Shown here: positions 31,808 to 39,802 of the stretch, piece by piece
Layout of the letters: every line of letters starts with the position of its first letter
Position numbering within the stretch: the stretch's first letter is position 1
Assembly: GCF_903181435.1 (NCBI RefSeq)
Contig: NZ_CAEUHO010000004.1
Coordinates: forward strand, 682,001-746,000
Direction: 5' to 3'
Source of the DNA: Bacteroides acidifaciens
Lineage (GTDB): Bacteria; Bacteroidota; Bacteroidia; Bacteroidales; Bacteroidaceae
Length of the DNA: 64,000 bases
Made by a program: the position numbers and the translations under genes
The notes under the pieces: model-generated
Seen by the model: the letters and a program-made list of their open reading frames with translations, nothing else
Databases searched by the model: none
What the model was told of the DNA's origin: nothing

Positions 31808-33454
31808 TCAACTTAGCCAGAAGGATGTAACGTGTCTTACGTCATATTTATCCAGTATGGCTAAGAATCTTTTATCTTCGAGACATTCTTTGTAGATATA
31901 GAACATTTCGTCATACTTCACCCAGCGCAAGTCGTAGTTGTATTTCAACGCAAGTTCTATATTTCGGAAGAAGTCAAGTTTCTCATTCATACGATATTTG
32001 ATTTCTGCAAGAGTGATATAGGCCATAGCTGATTCGGAATCAATCTCTAAAGTTTCATAAATGGCTTCAAGCGCACTGGCGTATTTTTTATAGAAATTCC
32101 ACATTTTAGCCTCCTCATTGCGGTATTTCACATTGTCAGGATGTGCTTTTATTAGCTTTGTGATTGCTTTTATATCGTGTTCTTCATTATGAAACATCAT
32201 GTGGTCTATCTTGACCTTGAGAAATTCAGTAAACTCATTATCTTTATCATAAATTTTATTCAAGAGGTTTTCGCTTCTCTGATAATTTCCTAATAAAAGG
32301 TTTAGATGAATCTCTTTGAGTTGTATTGGGAGCAAGTCGGGGCCAAGGGTGGCAGTAGCTTTTTGTGCATATTCTAATGCCTTCTCAAATTCAAAACGGT
32401 CAAAATAATAGTTACTAATGAATGAATATCCATATGAAAATTGCGGGTATGAGTTAACCAGTAACTCTGCTTGTTCCATGAAGTGGCTGTCGTTTCCTCT
32501 ATAGTAGCGCAATGCTTTGTCTACTTCTAATTGAAGCTGCTTGTATCCGTCAAAAGTGACAAGGTCTTCTTTAGAGAAATAATTCTTTACCAAAGAATCA
32601 TACAAGGCCATATATTCTTTGACGGAAGAAGTTTTGGAGACTTCGTATATATAAGAAGTGTTGCAAAGCTCGTTCTCTTCCAGGCAGCGGTCTGAATGGA
32701 TTACATTCGCGCTTTCGAGGGTGGTGCCGTTCTTTGCGAGACATTCTTTGATGATATTTGTCTTTTGCTCTACAATGATGTTATGTTTTACTTTTTCATC
32801 GGGACTGTCCGGCAGAGGAATACGGGTCAGGACAAAATGATAGGTCCTCTTGACTCCCAGCAGGTTGTTTTCCGGTGCGGAGAGCGAGTTCAGGACTTTA
32901 CAGCAGCCTTTGATGTTTTCTTCGTTATTGGCTGCCAAAAAGACAACGTCGTCGGCAAGTAAGGACATCGTGATAGCGGACATTTCCGTGATTCCTGTCC
33001 TGGAGTCTATCAGTAAGAAATCGGGAGCCAGTTCCTCTTCTATCTGTTTCTTCAGGCTCAGAAAGAAATCAATGCCATAACTGTTTTCTGCATAGAATAA
33101 GTTCCACCAATTGATGCGTGCGAGTTTTTTCCAGTAATCACTTGAGTCAACATCCCCTGCCGCACATAAATGGATGGTATTTATTGCGTTGTTTAAATGA
33201 ATGTCAACCATATAATCTGATATATGGCGGGGTTGTACATTCTCCACAGCATATGCATAAATATAATCCACCAATCCTTTGTAGATAGGCTGTTGAAGTT
33301 CCTTGGCATATTTGCTTTGCAATCCCGGAGCTTCCAAATCAAAGTCGAGGATACACACTTTCTTTCCAAATTCAGCCAAGCGATTGGCTACGTTGACTAA
33401 CGCCAATGTCCGTCCGACTCCTCCTTTGTAGGAATAAAAAGTAAATGTTTTCAT
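31808..33454 (-). CDS. ParA/MinD-like ATPase (KGGVGR variant) with C-terminal TPRs
   Basis: A 548-residue protein. The N-terminus is a deviant Walker A of the ParA/MinD/ArsA class, but with Arg in place of the usual Lys: YKGGVGRTLALVNVA at 9-23. ILDFDLEAPGLQSKY follows as the second signature and FLLIDSRTGITEMS as Walker B. About 310-548 is a helical TPR-like region. ATPases with the KGGVGR variant occur in signalling or conflict systems as I recall, and are not ordinary chromosome partitioners. It is the last gene of a tight three-gene operon; 5 nt separate it from the XRE gene upstream. Confidence 0.83.
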   Translation of the reverse strand: MKTFTFYSYKGGVGRTLALVNVANRLAEFGKKVCILDFDLEAPGLQSKYAKELQQPIYKGLVDYIYAYAVENVQPRHISDYMVDIHLNNAINTIHLCAAGDVDSSDYWKKLARINWWNLFYAENSYGIDFFLSLKKQIEEELAPDFLLIDSRTGITEMSAITMSLLADDVVFLAANNEENIKGCCKVLNSLSAPENNLLGVKRTYHFVLTRIPLPDSPDEKVKHNIIVEQKTNIIKECLAKNGTTLESANVIHSDRCLEENELCNTSYIYEVSKTSSVKEYMALYDSLVKNYFSKEDLVTFDGYKQLQLEVDKALRYYRGNDSHFMEQAELLVNSYPQFSYGYSFISNYYFDRFEFEKALEYAQKATATLGPDLLPIQLKEIHLNLLLGNYQRSENLLNKIYDKDNEFTEFLKVKIDHMMFHNEEHDIKAITKLIKAHPDNVKYRNEEAKMWNFYKKYASALEAIYETLEIDSESAMAYITLAEIKYRMNEKLDFFRNIELALKYNYDLRWVKYDEMFYIYKECLEDKRFLAILDKYDVRHVTSFWLS

Positions 33455-33459
33455 AACTC

Positions 33460-33954
33460 TTATATGATTAGCATGAGTGAAGCTCTTTCTTTGGCAATAC
33501 GGGTGGCTCTGGCTGATTCTTCCGTCTGTTTGAATGGAGCCGGCATCTGGCTGGAGTCATTAAACTGAAAGTTCAATTCGCATTTTTTTGCGAGTACCCG
33601 TATGATTTGTACGACTCTCTCAAATTTAACTTTACCGTATTCTTGTTGTTCATAACGTTGGATTTGTTGTTCCGGCACTCCTATTTTGTCTGCCAGTTCC
33701 TTTTGGGTGTATCCGGAAGCTATACGCAAGGCTATGATAGATTTAGGAAGGTTTTCGTTCGTAAAAGACAGGTGTTGCCGGTTTCTTAACTTCTCGAATT
33801 CTTCGATTTCCGAACTCAAGTCTTTCAACCGGCAGCAGTATGCTGCTTTTTGCATACGGTCGGTCAGTTCTTCTCCTTTTATCTGATACAAGGCATCCAG
33901 CAACTCTTCCATTTCCTGTTTGGCGCGTGTCAGTTGGCTTTCGTTCTTAATCAT
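33460..33954 (-). CDS. XRE-family helix-turn-helix protein with N-terminal coiled coil
   Basis: A 164-residue protein. The first 65 residues are charged and helical (SQLTRAKQEMEELLDALYQ), likely a coiled coil for dimerisation. About 70-125 is an XRE/Cro HTH (ALRIASGYTQKELADKIGV, QQIQRYEQQEYGKVKF). The short tail ends LMLII. It lies 3 nt after the nucleotidyltransferase-like gene and 5 nt before the ATPase gene, so it probably controls this operon, and may act as an antitoxin-like partner. Confidence 0.85.
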   Translation of the reverse strand: MIKNESQLTRAKQEMEELLDALYQIKGEELTDRMQKAAYCCRLKDLSSEIEEFEKLRNRQHLSFTNENLPKSIIALRIASGYTQKELADKIGVPEQQIQRYEQQEYGKVKFERVVQIIRVLAKKCELNFQFNDSSQMPAPFKQTEESARATRIAKERASLMLII

Positions 33955-33957
33955 ATC

Positions 33958-34398
33958 TTAGTTCAGATTTATTTTTATTATTCCCTTTTTCTTCCTCTTT
34001 GCTCCTTTTCTTCCTTGAAAGAAATCCAGATAGGAGATATTCAAGCCTGCATAAAGGCTGTAAAAGAATAGCTCTCCTTTGAATTTTTGTTTTTGCGTTT
34101 CCCGCAGTTTATAATCGTCAGTGAGGAGCAGGCAAGGTTCTTGGCTTTTTAGTGTCTTAAGAGATTGTGTGCTTCCTTTGAAACAGGCATCCCAGTCGTC
34201 GGGTTCCAATTTGTCGGTGACGAAGCTACCGTCGATATAGATAGCTTCGCAACCACAAATTTTTAGTATATTTATAACTTGGAGTAAGCCTTCCAGCAGT
34301 TCTTTACGTTTGGGGCTGAATCCGAAAGTTGTTTCAAATTCTTCCCAACTGAGCGTGTGAATTCCTTCGGGCAAATACCCTTCTTTATTAAATTCCAT
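33958..34398 (-). CDS. DUF6932-like protein with minimal-nucleotidyltransferase signature
   Basis: A 146-residue protein. It begins MEFNKEGYLPEGIHTLSW, as DUF6932 members do to my knowledge, and carries IDGSFVTDKLEPDDWDACF, where GS (57-58) and DxD (68, 70) match the active site of MNT-type nucleotidyltransferases. The rest is short, and the third acidic ligand is not obvious. MNT-like proteins act in HEPN/MNT toxin-antitoxin pairs and AMPylate or polyadenylate targets. Here the partner is an XRE protein and an ATPase instead of a HEPN protein. It is the first gene of the operon and has its own -7 box. Confidence 0.75.
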   Translation of the reverse strand: MEFNKEGYLPEGIHTLSWEEFETTFGFSPKRKELLEGLLQVINILKICGCEAIYIDGSFVTDKLEPDDWDACFKGSTQSLKTLKSQEPCLLLTDDYKLRETQKQKFKGELFFYSLYAGLNISYLDFFQGRKGAKRKKKGIIKINLN

Positions 34399-34421
34399 AA
34401 TAACACATCATTTCTGTTGTG

Positions 34422-34429
34422 CAAATATA
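34422..34429 (-). promoter_or_regulatory. -7 box of the NT-XRE-KGGVGR operon
   Basis: Plus-strand CAAATATA reads TATATTTG on the minus strand, 24 nt before the start of the nucleotidyltransferase-like gene. Confidence 0.55.
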
Positions 34430-34480
34430 GAAAAAATACCTGGATATTGAAGGATGGATAGTTTTATTTCCGTCTTACAT

Positions 34481-35890
34481 TTATTTTTGTTTCACATCCT
34501 GTTTGTTGGTATTAAAACCCAGCTTCGTCAGTCCCGCCTGTACGTCGGGGTGGCTCATGAAGAGGTTCCATAACAAGCCTGTGCGGTAGTTCTCAATCAT
34601 GACGGCGATAGGGCCCTGGTCGATGGCGAGGTAGCGTTGCGGATACCAGTTGTCCGTTTCGCTGAAAGCGTCGTAGAATCCGAAGGGGCCGAAAACTTTG
34701 TCGCCCATATTATAGAGGTGGCGCATCACTTGCATGGAGTATTCCGGCGTGTAGGCGATGGATGAGAGGGCGGCGGTAGGAGAGATGACACCCTTGTCGT
34801 CCTGCTCGTTGGGTGAGTGGGCGGCATATCCGTCTACGGAGTAACTGGCAGTCAGTCCCCAGCAATCGGGGCCGAACCCTTTGTAATGTTTGGGGTTGCG
34901 GATGCAATAGGCACGGTTTACTAACGTCAGGTTGCGCATTTCGTAGAAATAACTGGGGCAATATTCATCTTTCAGTCCCACAGGGTCGAGTCCGAGGAAA
35001 GAATATTGTGCCCAGAAAAGCGGTCCGGCTTCCGTCCCCTGGTAGCGGAGATGAAGTTCGATTCCTTCTACCTTATGCGGGGAGATGATGGCACCGTTCT
35101 GCGCCCATCCGTCATGGTAGACGGCGGCGGGTACTCCGTGCGTTGGCGAAGCGGCGGCAAGGATATACATAATCATGCATTCGTTGTAACCGTGTACGGG
35201 AAAATTCATTTCCCAGCCGTAGGTAGGGCTCCAGTGCCAGTAAAGGACGTTTTGTCCGCCTTTCCGGTACCAGTCCCAGTCAACATCGCGCCAGATTTGG
35301 TCGATGCGCTGGGCGAGCGCTTTTTCTTTCTCGTTGCCGTTTACGTAATATTGGTGCACGGCGAGAAGTCCCTGGATAAGGAAAGCTGTTTCCACCAGGT
35401 CACCGCCGTTGTCTTTCTGTCCGAAAGGTTTCACCTTTCCCGTGTCGCCATACCACCAGTGAGGGTACGCTCCGTGAAAGCGGTCGGCTTTCTCAAGGAA
35501 GGATACGATACGCTCCATGCGTGCCAGTCCCTCTTCACGGGTGACATAGCCGCGGTCTATTCCGGCAAGGATAGCCATGATGCCGAAGCCGCTGCCGCCG
35601 GAAGTGACGACGTTGGCGTCGTCCTGCGGATATACGCCGTCTACATGATAGCGTTCGGGGGCAAGACCGCTGTTCGGTTCCGCACCTTCCCAAAAGTAGA
35701 GGAAGGTCCGTCGCTGGACGGTATCCATCAGGGCATCATCCGACAGTGAGTCGGTGACGGCGGAAAGGTTGTCGCTTTTGCTTTTCCCCTTACAGTTCTG
35801 GAAGGTCAGGGCTACAGCGGACAGGAACAGCAGCATGAGAGGGAGTGCGCTCATTTCTGCGAGTCTTTTATATTTATTGTTCATAATCAA
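34481..35890 (-). CDS. GH144-family glucanase lipoprotein (endo-beta-1,2-glucanase candidate)
   Basis: A 469-residue exported protein with a lipobox-like QNCKG (Cys at about 33). The mature part is the glucoamylase-like (alpha/alpha)6 fold of GH144: TFLYFWEGAEPNSGLAPERY, VTSGGSGFGIMAILAGIDRG, YWHWSPTYGWEMNFPVHGYNE and TAALSSIAYTPEYSM are characteristic. GH144 enzymes attack beta-1,2-glucan endolytically, releasing sophorose units. It is the last gene of a SusC-SusD-GH3-GH144 run, the order described for the beta-1,2-glucan locus of B. thetaiotaomicron. Start could be ATG 35890 or ATG 35884. It probably acts at the cell surface. Confidence 0.85.
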   Translation of the reverse strand: MIMNNKYKRLAEMSALPLMLLFLSAVALTFQNCKGKSKSDNLSAVTDSLSDDALMDTVQRRTFLYFWEGAEPNSGLAPERYHVDGVYPQDDANVVTSGGSGFGIMAILAGIDRGYVTREEGLARMERIVSFLEKADRFHGAYPHWWYGDTGKVKPFGQKDNGGDLVETAFLIQGLLAVHQYYVNGNEKEKALAQRIDQIWRDVDWDWYRKGGQNVLYWHWSPTYGWEMNFPVHGYNECMIMYILAAASPTHGVPAAVYHDGWAQNGAIISPHKVEGIELHLRYQGTEAGPLFWAQYSFLGLDPVGLKDEYCPSYFYEMRNLTLVNRAYCIRNPKHYKGFGPDCWGLTASYSVDGYAAHSPNEQDDKGVISPTAALSSIAYTPEYSMQVMRHLYNMGDKVFGPFGFYDAFSETDNWYPQRYLAIDQGPIAVMIENYRTGLLWNLFMSHPDVQAGLTKLGFNTNKQDVKQK

Positions 35891-35935
35891 GGTGATAATT
35901 TATTAGATTAGGCACGGTAATCCGTGCCTAAGAGT

Positions 35936-38245
35936 TTAGTTCAACGTAAATTTCGCCGTTTTCACATCCCGGCTGTTCGTCCCAATCATCACTTCAAAGT
36001 CACCCGGTTCGGCCACCAGTTGAAGGTCATAGTTATAATATCTCAGCATTTCCGGAGCAATCTTGAAGCGGACAATCTTCATTTCTCCCGGTTCAAGGAA
36101 TATCTTCTGGAAACCTTTCAGCTCTTTCACGGGGCGGGTGCTGCTGCCTACTACGTCACGGATATAGAGTTGCACGACTTCCGAGCCGGGCCATGTGCCG
36201 GTATTGGTCACTTCCACTGCTGCGGTCAGTGAACCGTTCATGTCCATGCTGGAGTGGCTGAGGTCAATGTCACTGTAGGAGAAAGTGGTATAAGAAAGCC
36301 CGTAGCCGAACGGATAAAGCGGGTCATTGTCCACATCCAGGTAGTTGCTGCGGAACTTCTCGAACCATTTGCCTTCTTTCAACGGGCGTCCGGTATTCTT
36401 ATGCGCATAGTAAAGAGGTATCTGACCGACGTTCTTCGGGAAAGTCATTGTCAGTTTGCCACCCGGATTGACATAGCCGAAGAGGGCGTCGCCGATGGCA
36501 TAAGCTGCTTCACTGCCGCCGAACCATACATTCAGGATGGCGGGCACGTGTTCCTGTTCCCAGTTCAGTGTAAGCGGGCGGCCGGTGAACAGTACAAGCA
36601 CTACCGGTTTCCCTGTCTTTACTAATTCTTTCAGCAGGTTTTGCTGCACGTCAGGGATATTCAAGTCCGTACGGCTGCTGCTTTCACCGCTCATCTCAGA
36701 GGATTCTCCAAGGGCTGCGATGATAATGTCCGACCGGCGGGCTACGTTGAGCGCTTCGTCCAGCAATTGCTGGTCGGTGCGATTGTCACGGCTCAGTGAA
36801 CGGCCGAACATTGTGGCACGTTCTTCGTAGGCGGCATCACTAATCAGGTTGCTGCCTTTGGCGTACATGATATTCGCTTTTCCGGCAGTCATCTCTTTCA
36901 GTCCCTCTACTAATGAAGGACAGCGGTCGAGCACAGCAGCTACGCTCCAAGTACCCGGCATATTGCTGCGGCTGTTTGCCAGCGGGCCGATAACGGCGAT
37001 ATTTCCTTTGGGATTGAAAGGCAGTAGCGGATTTCCGTTCGGGTTCCCGTCGGGGCTGTCGTTTTTCAAGAGAACGAAACTTTCGGCGGCTATTCTGCGG
37101 GCTGCGTCACGGTGCGCTTTCGTAAATATGTCGCGTGTCGGACGTTTCGGGTCGCAATATTTATAAGGATTGTCAAACAACCCGAGCTTGTATTTCGCTT
37201 CCAGGATGCGGCGGCAGGCGGTATTCAGCGTTTCCATAGAAACCTTGCCTTCCTGGACGGATTTCTTCAGCGTGCCTACAAAGCCTTCGCTGACCATATC
37301 CATGTCCACTCCGGCATTGATGGCACGGGCGGATACTGTCTGAAGGTCGCCGATGCCATGGTCTATCATTTCGGAGATTCCCGTATAGTCGGTTACAACG
37401 AAGCCGTTGAATCCCCATTGTCCGCGCAGGATGTCCGTCATCAGCCATTTGTTGGCGGTGGCAGGTATTCCGTCCACTTCGTTGAACGATGCCATCACGC
37501 TGCCTACACCGGCTTCGACGGCTGCTTCATAAGGTAGCATATAGTCGTTGAACATCCGTTGGCGGCTCATATCCACGGTGTTGTAGTCACGTCCCGCTTC
37601 GCTTGCCCCGTATAGGGCAAAGTGCTTCACGCACGCCATGATTTCGTCGTTGCGTTGCATGTTCTTTCCCTGATAGCCGCGTACCATTGCTTCGGCAATC
37701 ATGGCGCCGAGGAACGGGTCTTCACCGTTCCCCTCGGACACACGTCCCCAGCGGGGGTCGCGCGAGATGTCCACCATCGGGCTGAATGTCCATGAGATTC
37801 CGTCGGCACTGGCTTCTACGGCTGCGATGCGGGCAGACTCTTCGATGGCTGCCATATCCCAGGTGCACGACAGGCCGAGCGGGATGGGGAACATCGTCTC
37901 ATATCCGTGGATGACGTCCATGCCAAACAGTAACGGAATACCCAGGCGGGATTGTTCGACCGCCTGTTTCTGTACTTCGCGTATCTTCTCCACTCCTTTC
38001 AGGTTGAACAGTCCGCCTACTTCGCCTTTCTTGATTTTGGCGGCAATATCGCTGCTCTTGGCTTGTCCGGTGGTAATCTCTCCGGTGACGGGAAGGTTTA
38101 ACTGCCCTATCTTTTCTTCCAATGTCATTCTTCTCATCAGGGCATCGATGAAGCGGTTCATGTCCTGTGGCGACTTTTGTGCCGCCACGTTCAGGAATCC
38201 TGCCAAAAGTAACAGAATGACGGAACTTAGTTTCTTATTTATCAT
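35936..38245 (-). CDS. GH3 beta-glucosidase
   Basis: A 769-residue glycoside hydrolase of family 3. The signal peptide ends near NVAAQKS. The catalytic Asp286 lies in GFVVTDYTG; the substrate-pocket motifs DISRDPRWGRVSEGNGEDP (about 159-177) and MACVKHFALYG (about 203-213) are intact, and a C-terminal FnIII-like domain ends the protein (LQLVAEPGDFEVMIGTN). In the context of a GH144 gene it should cleave sophoro-oligosaccharides (beta-1,2 glucose) to glucose in the periplasm. The preceding genes encode SusC and SusD; the SusD stop is 15 nt before this start. Confidence 0.92.
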   Translation of the reverse strand: MINKKLSSVILLLLAGFLNVAAQKSPQDMNRFIDALMRRMTLEEKIGQLNLPVTGEITTGQAKSSDIAAKIKKGEVGGLFNLKGVEKIREVQKQAVEQSRLGIPLLFGMDVIHGYETMFPIPLGLSCTWDMAAIEESARIAAVEASADGISWTFSPMVDISRDPRWGRVSEGNGEDPFLGAMIAEAMVRGYQGKNMQRNDEIMACVKHFALYGASEAGRDYNTVDMSRQRMFNDYMLPYEAAVEAGVGSVMASFNEVDGIPATANKWLMTDILRGQWGFNGFVVTDYTGISEMIDHGIGDLQTVSARAINAGVDMDMVSEGFVGTLKKSVQEGKVSMETLNTACRRILEAKYKLGLFDNPYKYCDPKRPTRDIFTKAHRDAARRIAAESFVLLKNDSPDGNPNGNPLLPFNPKGNIAVIGPLANSRSNMPGTWSVAAVLDRCPSLVEGLKEMTAGKANIMYAKGSNLISDAAYEERATMFGRSLSRDNRTDQQLLDEALNVARRSDIIIAALGESSEMSGESSSRTDLNIPDVQQNLLKELVKTGKPVVLVLFTGRPLTLNWEQEHVPAILNVWFGGSEAAYAIGDALFGYVNPGGKLTMTFPKNVGQIPLYYAHKNTGRPLKEGKWFEKFRSNYLDVDNDPLYPFGYGLSYTTFSYSDIDLSHSSMDMNGSLTAAVEVTNTGTWPGSEVVQLYIRDVVGSSTRPVKELKGFQKIFLEPGEMKIVRFKIAPEMLRYYNYDLQLVAEPGDFEVMIGTNSRDVKTAKFTLN

Positions 38246-38260
38246 ATTATTATACTTGTT

Positions 38261-39790
38261 TTATTGATAATCCGGATTTTGTACCAGCACTCCTTTGGAC
38301 TTGTCTATCTCGGTCTGAGGCAATGGAAGCAAGGCGTTCTTGTCCTGATAATTCTTGCCGGCTGCCTGCAATACTTGTTTGGCAATGCCCCAGCGGACCA
38401 GGTCGTAGAAACGGTCGAACTCAAGCCCCAGTTCCACGCGGCGTTCATGGCGGATGGCTTCACGCAGTTCGCCTTGGTCGGTAGTGGTTACTTTGGGCAA
38501 TATGTTGCTATTCGTACCTCTAGCACGTTCACGTACCTGTTCGAGGTAGTCTACCGCTTCGCCGGGGATGCCTTTTTCATTGGCGGATTCGGCTCCCATC
38601 AGCAATACGTCCGCATAGCGGATGAGGCGGATATTTACCCAATAGCCTTTGTTGGTGTATTCCTTACGCAGGGCTGGGTCGGTGTAGGCTTTTTTATTGA
38701 AATAGGCTCCCATAGCCGGAGAAACCGGAGATTCGCCGTAAGGCTCGTTGGTATTCTCGGGGGTAATCGGCTCGTCGTCCGAGTGACGGAAGTAGAGCAG
38801 GGTGGCGTTTTTACGCGGGTCGCCCTGTTCGTAGGCTTGTGCCATATATTCTGTCGCCATGTGCCATCCCCATCCCAAGTCCCATTGACCTGCTCCGCGC
38901 ACACCTTGCACTTCGCAGAACTGGCTGCCGATAACATCGCTTTGGGGGAGAGCGGCGGTGGCGGTACATTGCAGTTCGAATACAGAACCGCCGTTGTTTT
39001 CGCCTTCGTCCGTAAATATCTCGTTGTACGGGGTTTTCAGGTTATAAAGCCCTTTTTTAATGACGTCGGTAGAGGCTGTGTACATATTGTTCCAGTCGTT
39101 GCGCATCATATAGGTACGTGCGTGCAGCGAACGTGCGGCTCCCCAGGTGAGGCGTCCGAGGTATTCGGTGCTCCATGTTTCCGGTAGTGACTCCTCGGCG
39201 GTTTTCAGGTCGGTGTCAATCTGCTCGTAGATTTTCTCGACGGTTGTTTTCGGAATATTGGCTTCCGAAGCGTCATTGATTTTGTAGGTCACGAGGGGGA
39301 CTTCGCCGAAAGCTCTTACCAGATTGAAGTAGCAGTAGGCACGGAAGAAAGAGGCTTCGCCTTTGTTGATGATATCTTCGGCTTCGGTTTGTCCGGCTGT
39401 CTCTTTATCTGCGATGGATTCGAGAATGTCATTGCACTGGTAGATGATGGCATAATTCTGTCCCCAGTAGGCACCCAGCAAACCGTTGTTGGCGGTATAT
39501 AGGAAGTCGTCGTACATTTCCGCTACGTCGGAACCGTCGCTGGCTATACTTCCCTTTTCCGAGTCTTCGGAACGGAAGCAGTGGATGGCAAATGCGGGAG
39601 GACCGGCGGTGATGTTGTAATTACGCATCATCGTGTAGACATTGTAAATCTTACCGTTGACGAGCGCATTGGGGTTGTCGTCTTCGGTGAACTGTCCTTG
39701 CGGACTGCGGTCGAGAAAGTCGCTGCAACTGCCCAGAAAGAGCGTGGCGGCGGCAATAAGGGCTGAAAATATATATTTATCCAGTTTCAT
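38261..39790 (-). CDS. SusD/RagB-family surface glycan-binding lipoprotein
   Basis: A 509-residue lipoprotein (lipobox LGSC, Cys22; CSDFLDRSPQG is the standard SusD opening). The RagB/SusD features continue with ALVNGKIYNVYTMM, EASFFRAYCYFNLVRAFGEVPLV and, near the end, the helix LREAIRHERRVELGLEFDRFYDLVRWG and a C-terminal NPDYQ. It forms the lid of the SusC transporter and binds the glycan at the surface. It lies 12 nt after the susC-like gene. The long N-terminal TPR-like helices are complete, so the pair appears functional. Confidence 0.95.
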   Translation of the reverse strand: MKLDKYIFSALIAAATLFLGSCSDFLDRSPQGQFTEDDNPNALVNGKIYNVYTMMRNYNITAGPPAFAIHCFRSEDSEKGSIASDGSDVAEMYDDFLYTANNGLLGAYWGQNYAIIYQCNDILESIADKETAGQTEAEDIINKGEASFFRAYCYFNLVRAFGEVPLVTYKINDASEANIPKTTVEKIYEQIDTDLKTAEESLPETWSTEYLGRLTWGAARSLHARTYMMRNDWNNMYTASTDVIKKGLYNLKTPYNEIFTDEGENNGGSVFELQCTATAALPQSDVIGSQFCEVQGVRGAGQWDLGWGWHMATEYMAQAYEQGDPRKNATLLYFRHSDDEPITPENTNEPYGESPVSPAMGAYFNKKAYTDPALRKEYTNKGYWVNIRLIRYADVLLMGAESANEKGIPGEAVDYLEQVRERARGTNSNILPKVTTTDQGELREAIRHERRVELGLEFDRFYDLVRWGIAKQVLQAAGKNYQDKNALLPLPQTEIDKSKGVLVQNPDYQ

Positions 39791-39802
39791 ATGAGTATAG
39801 TT

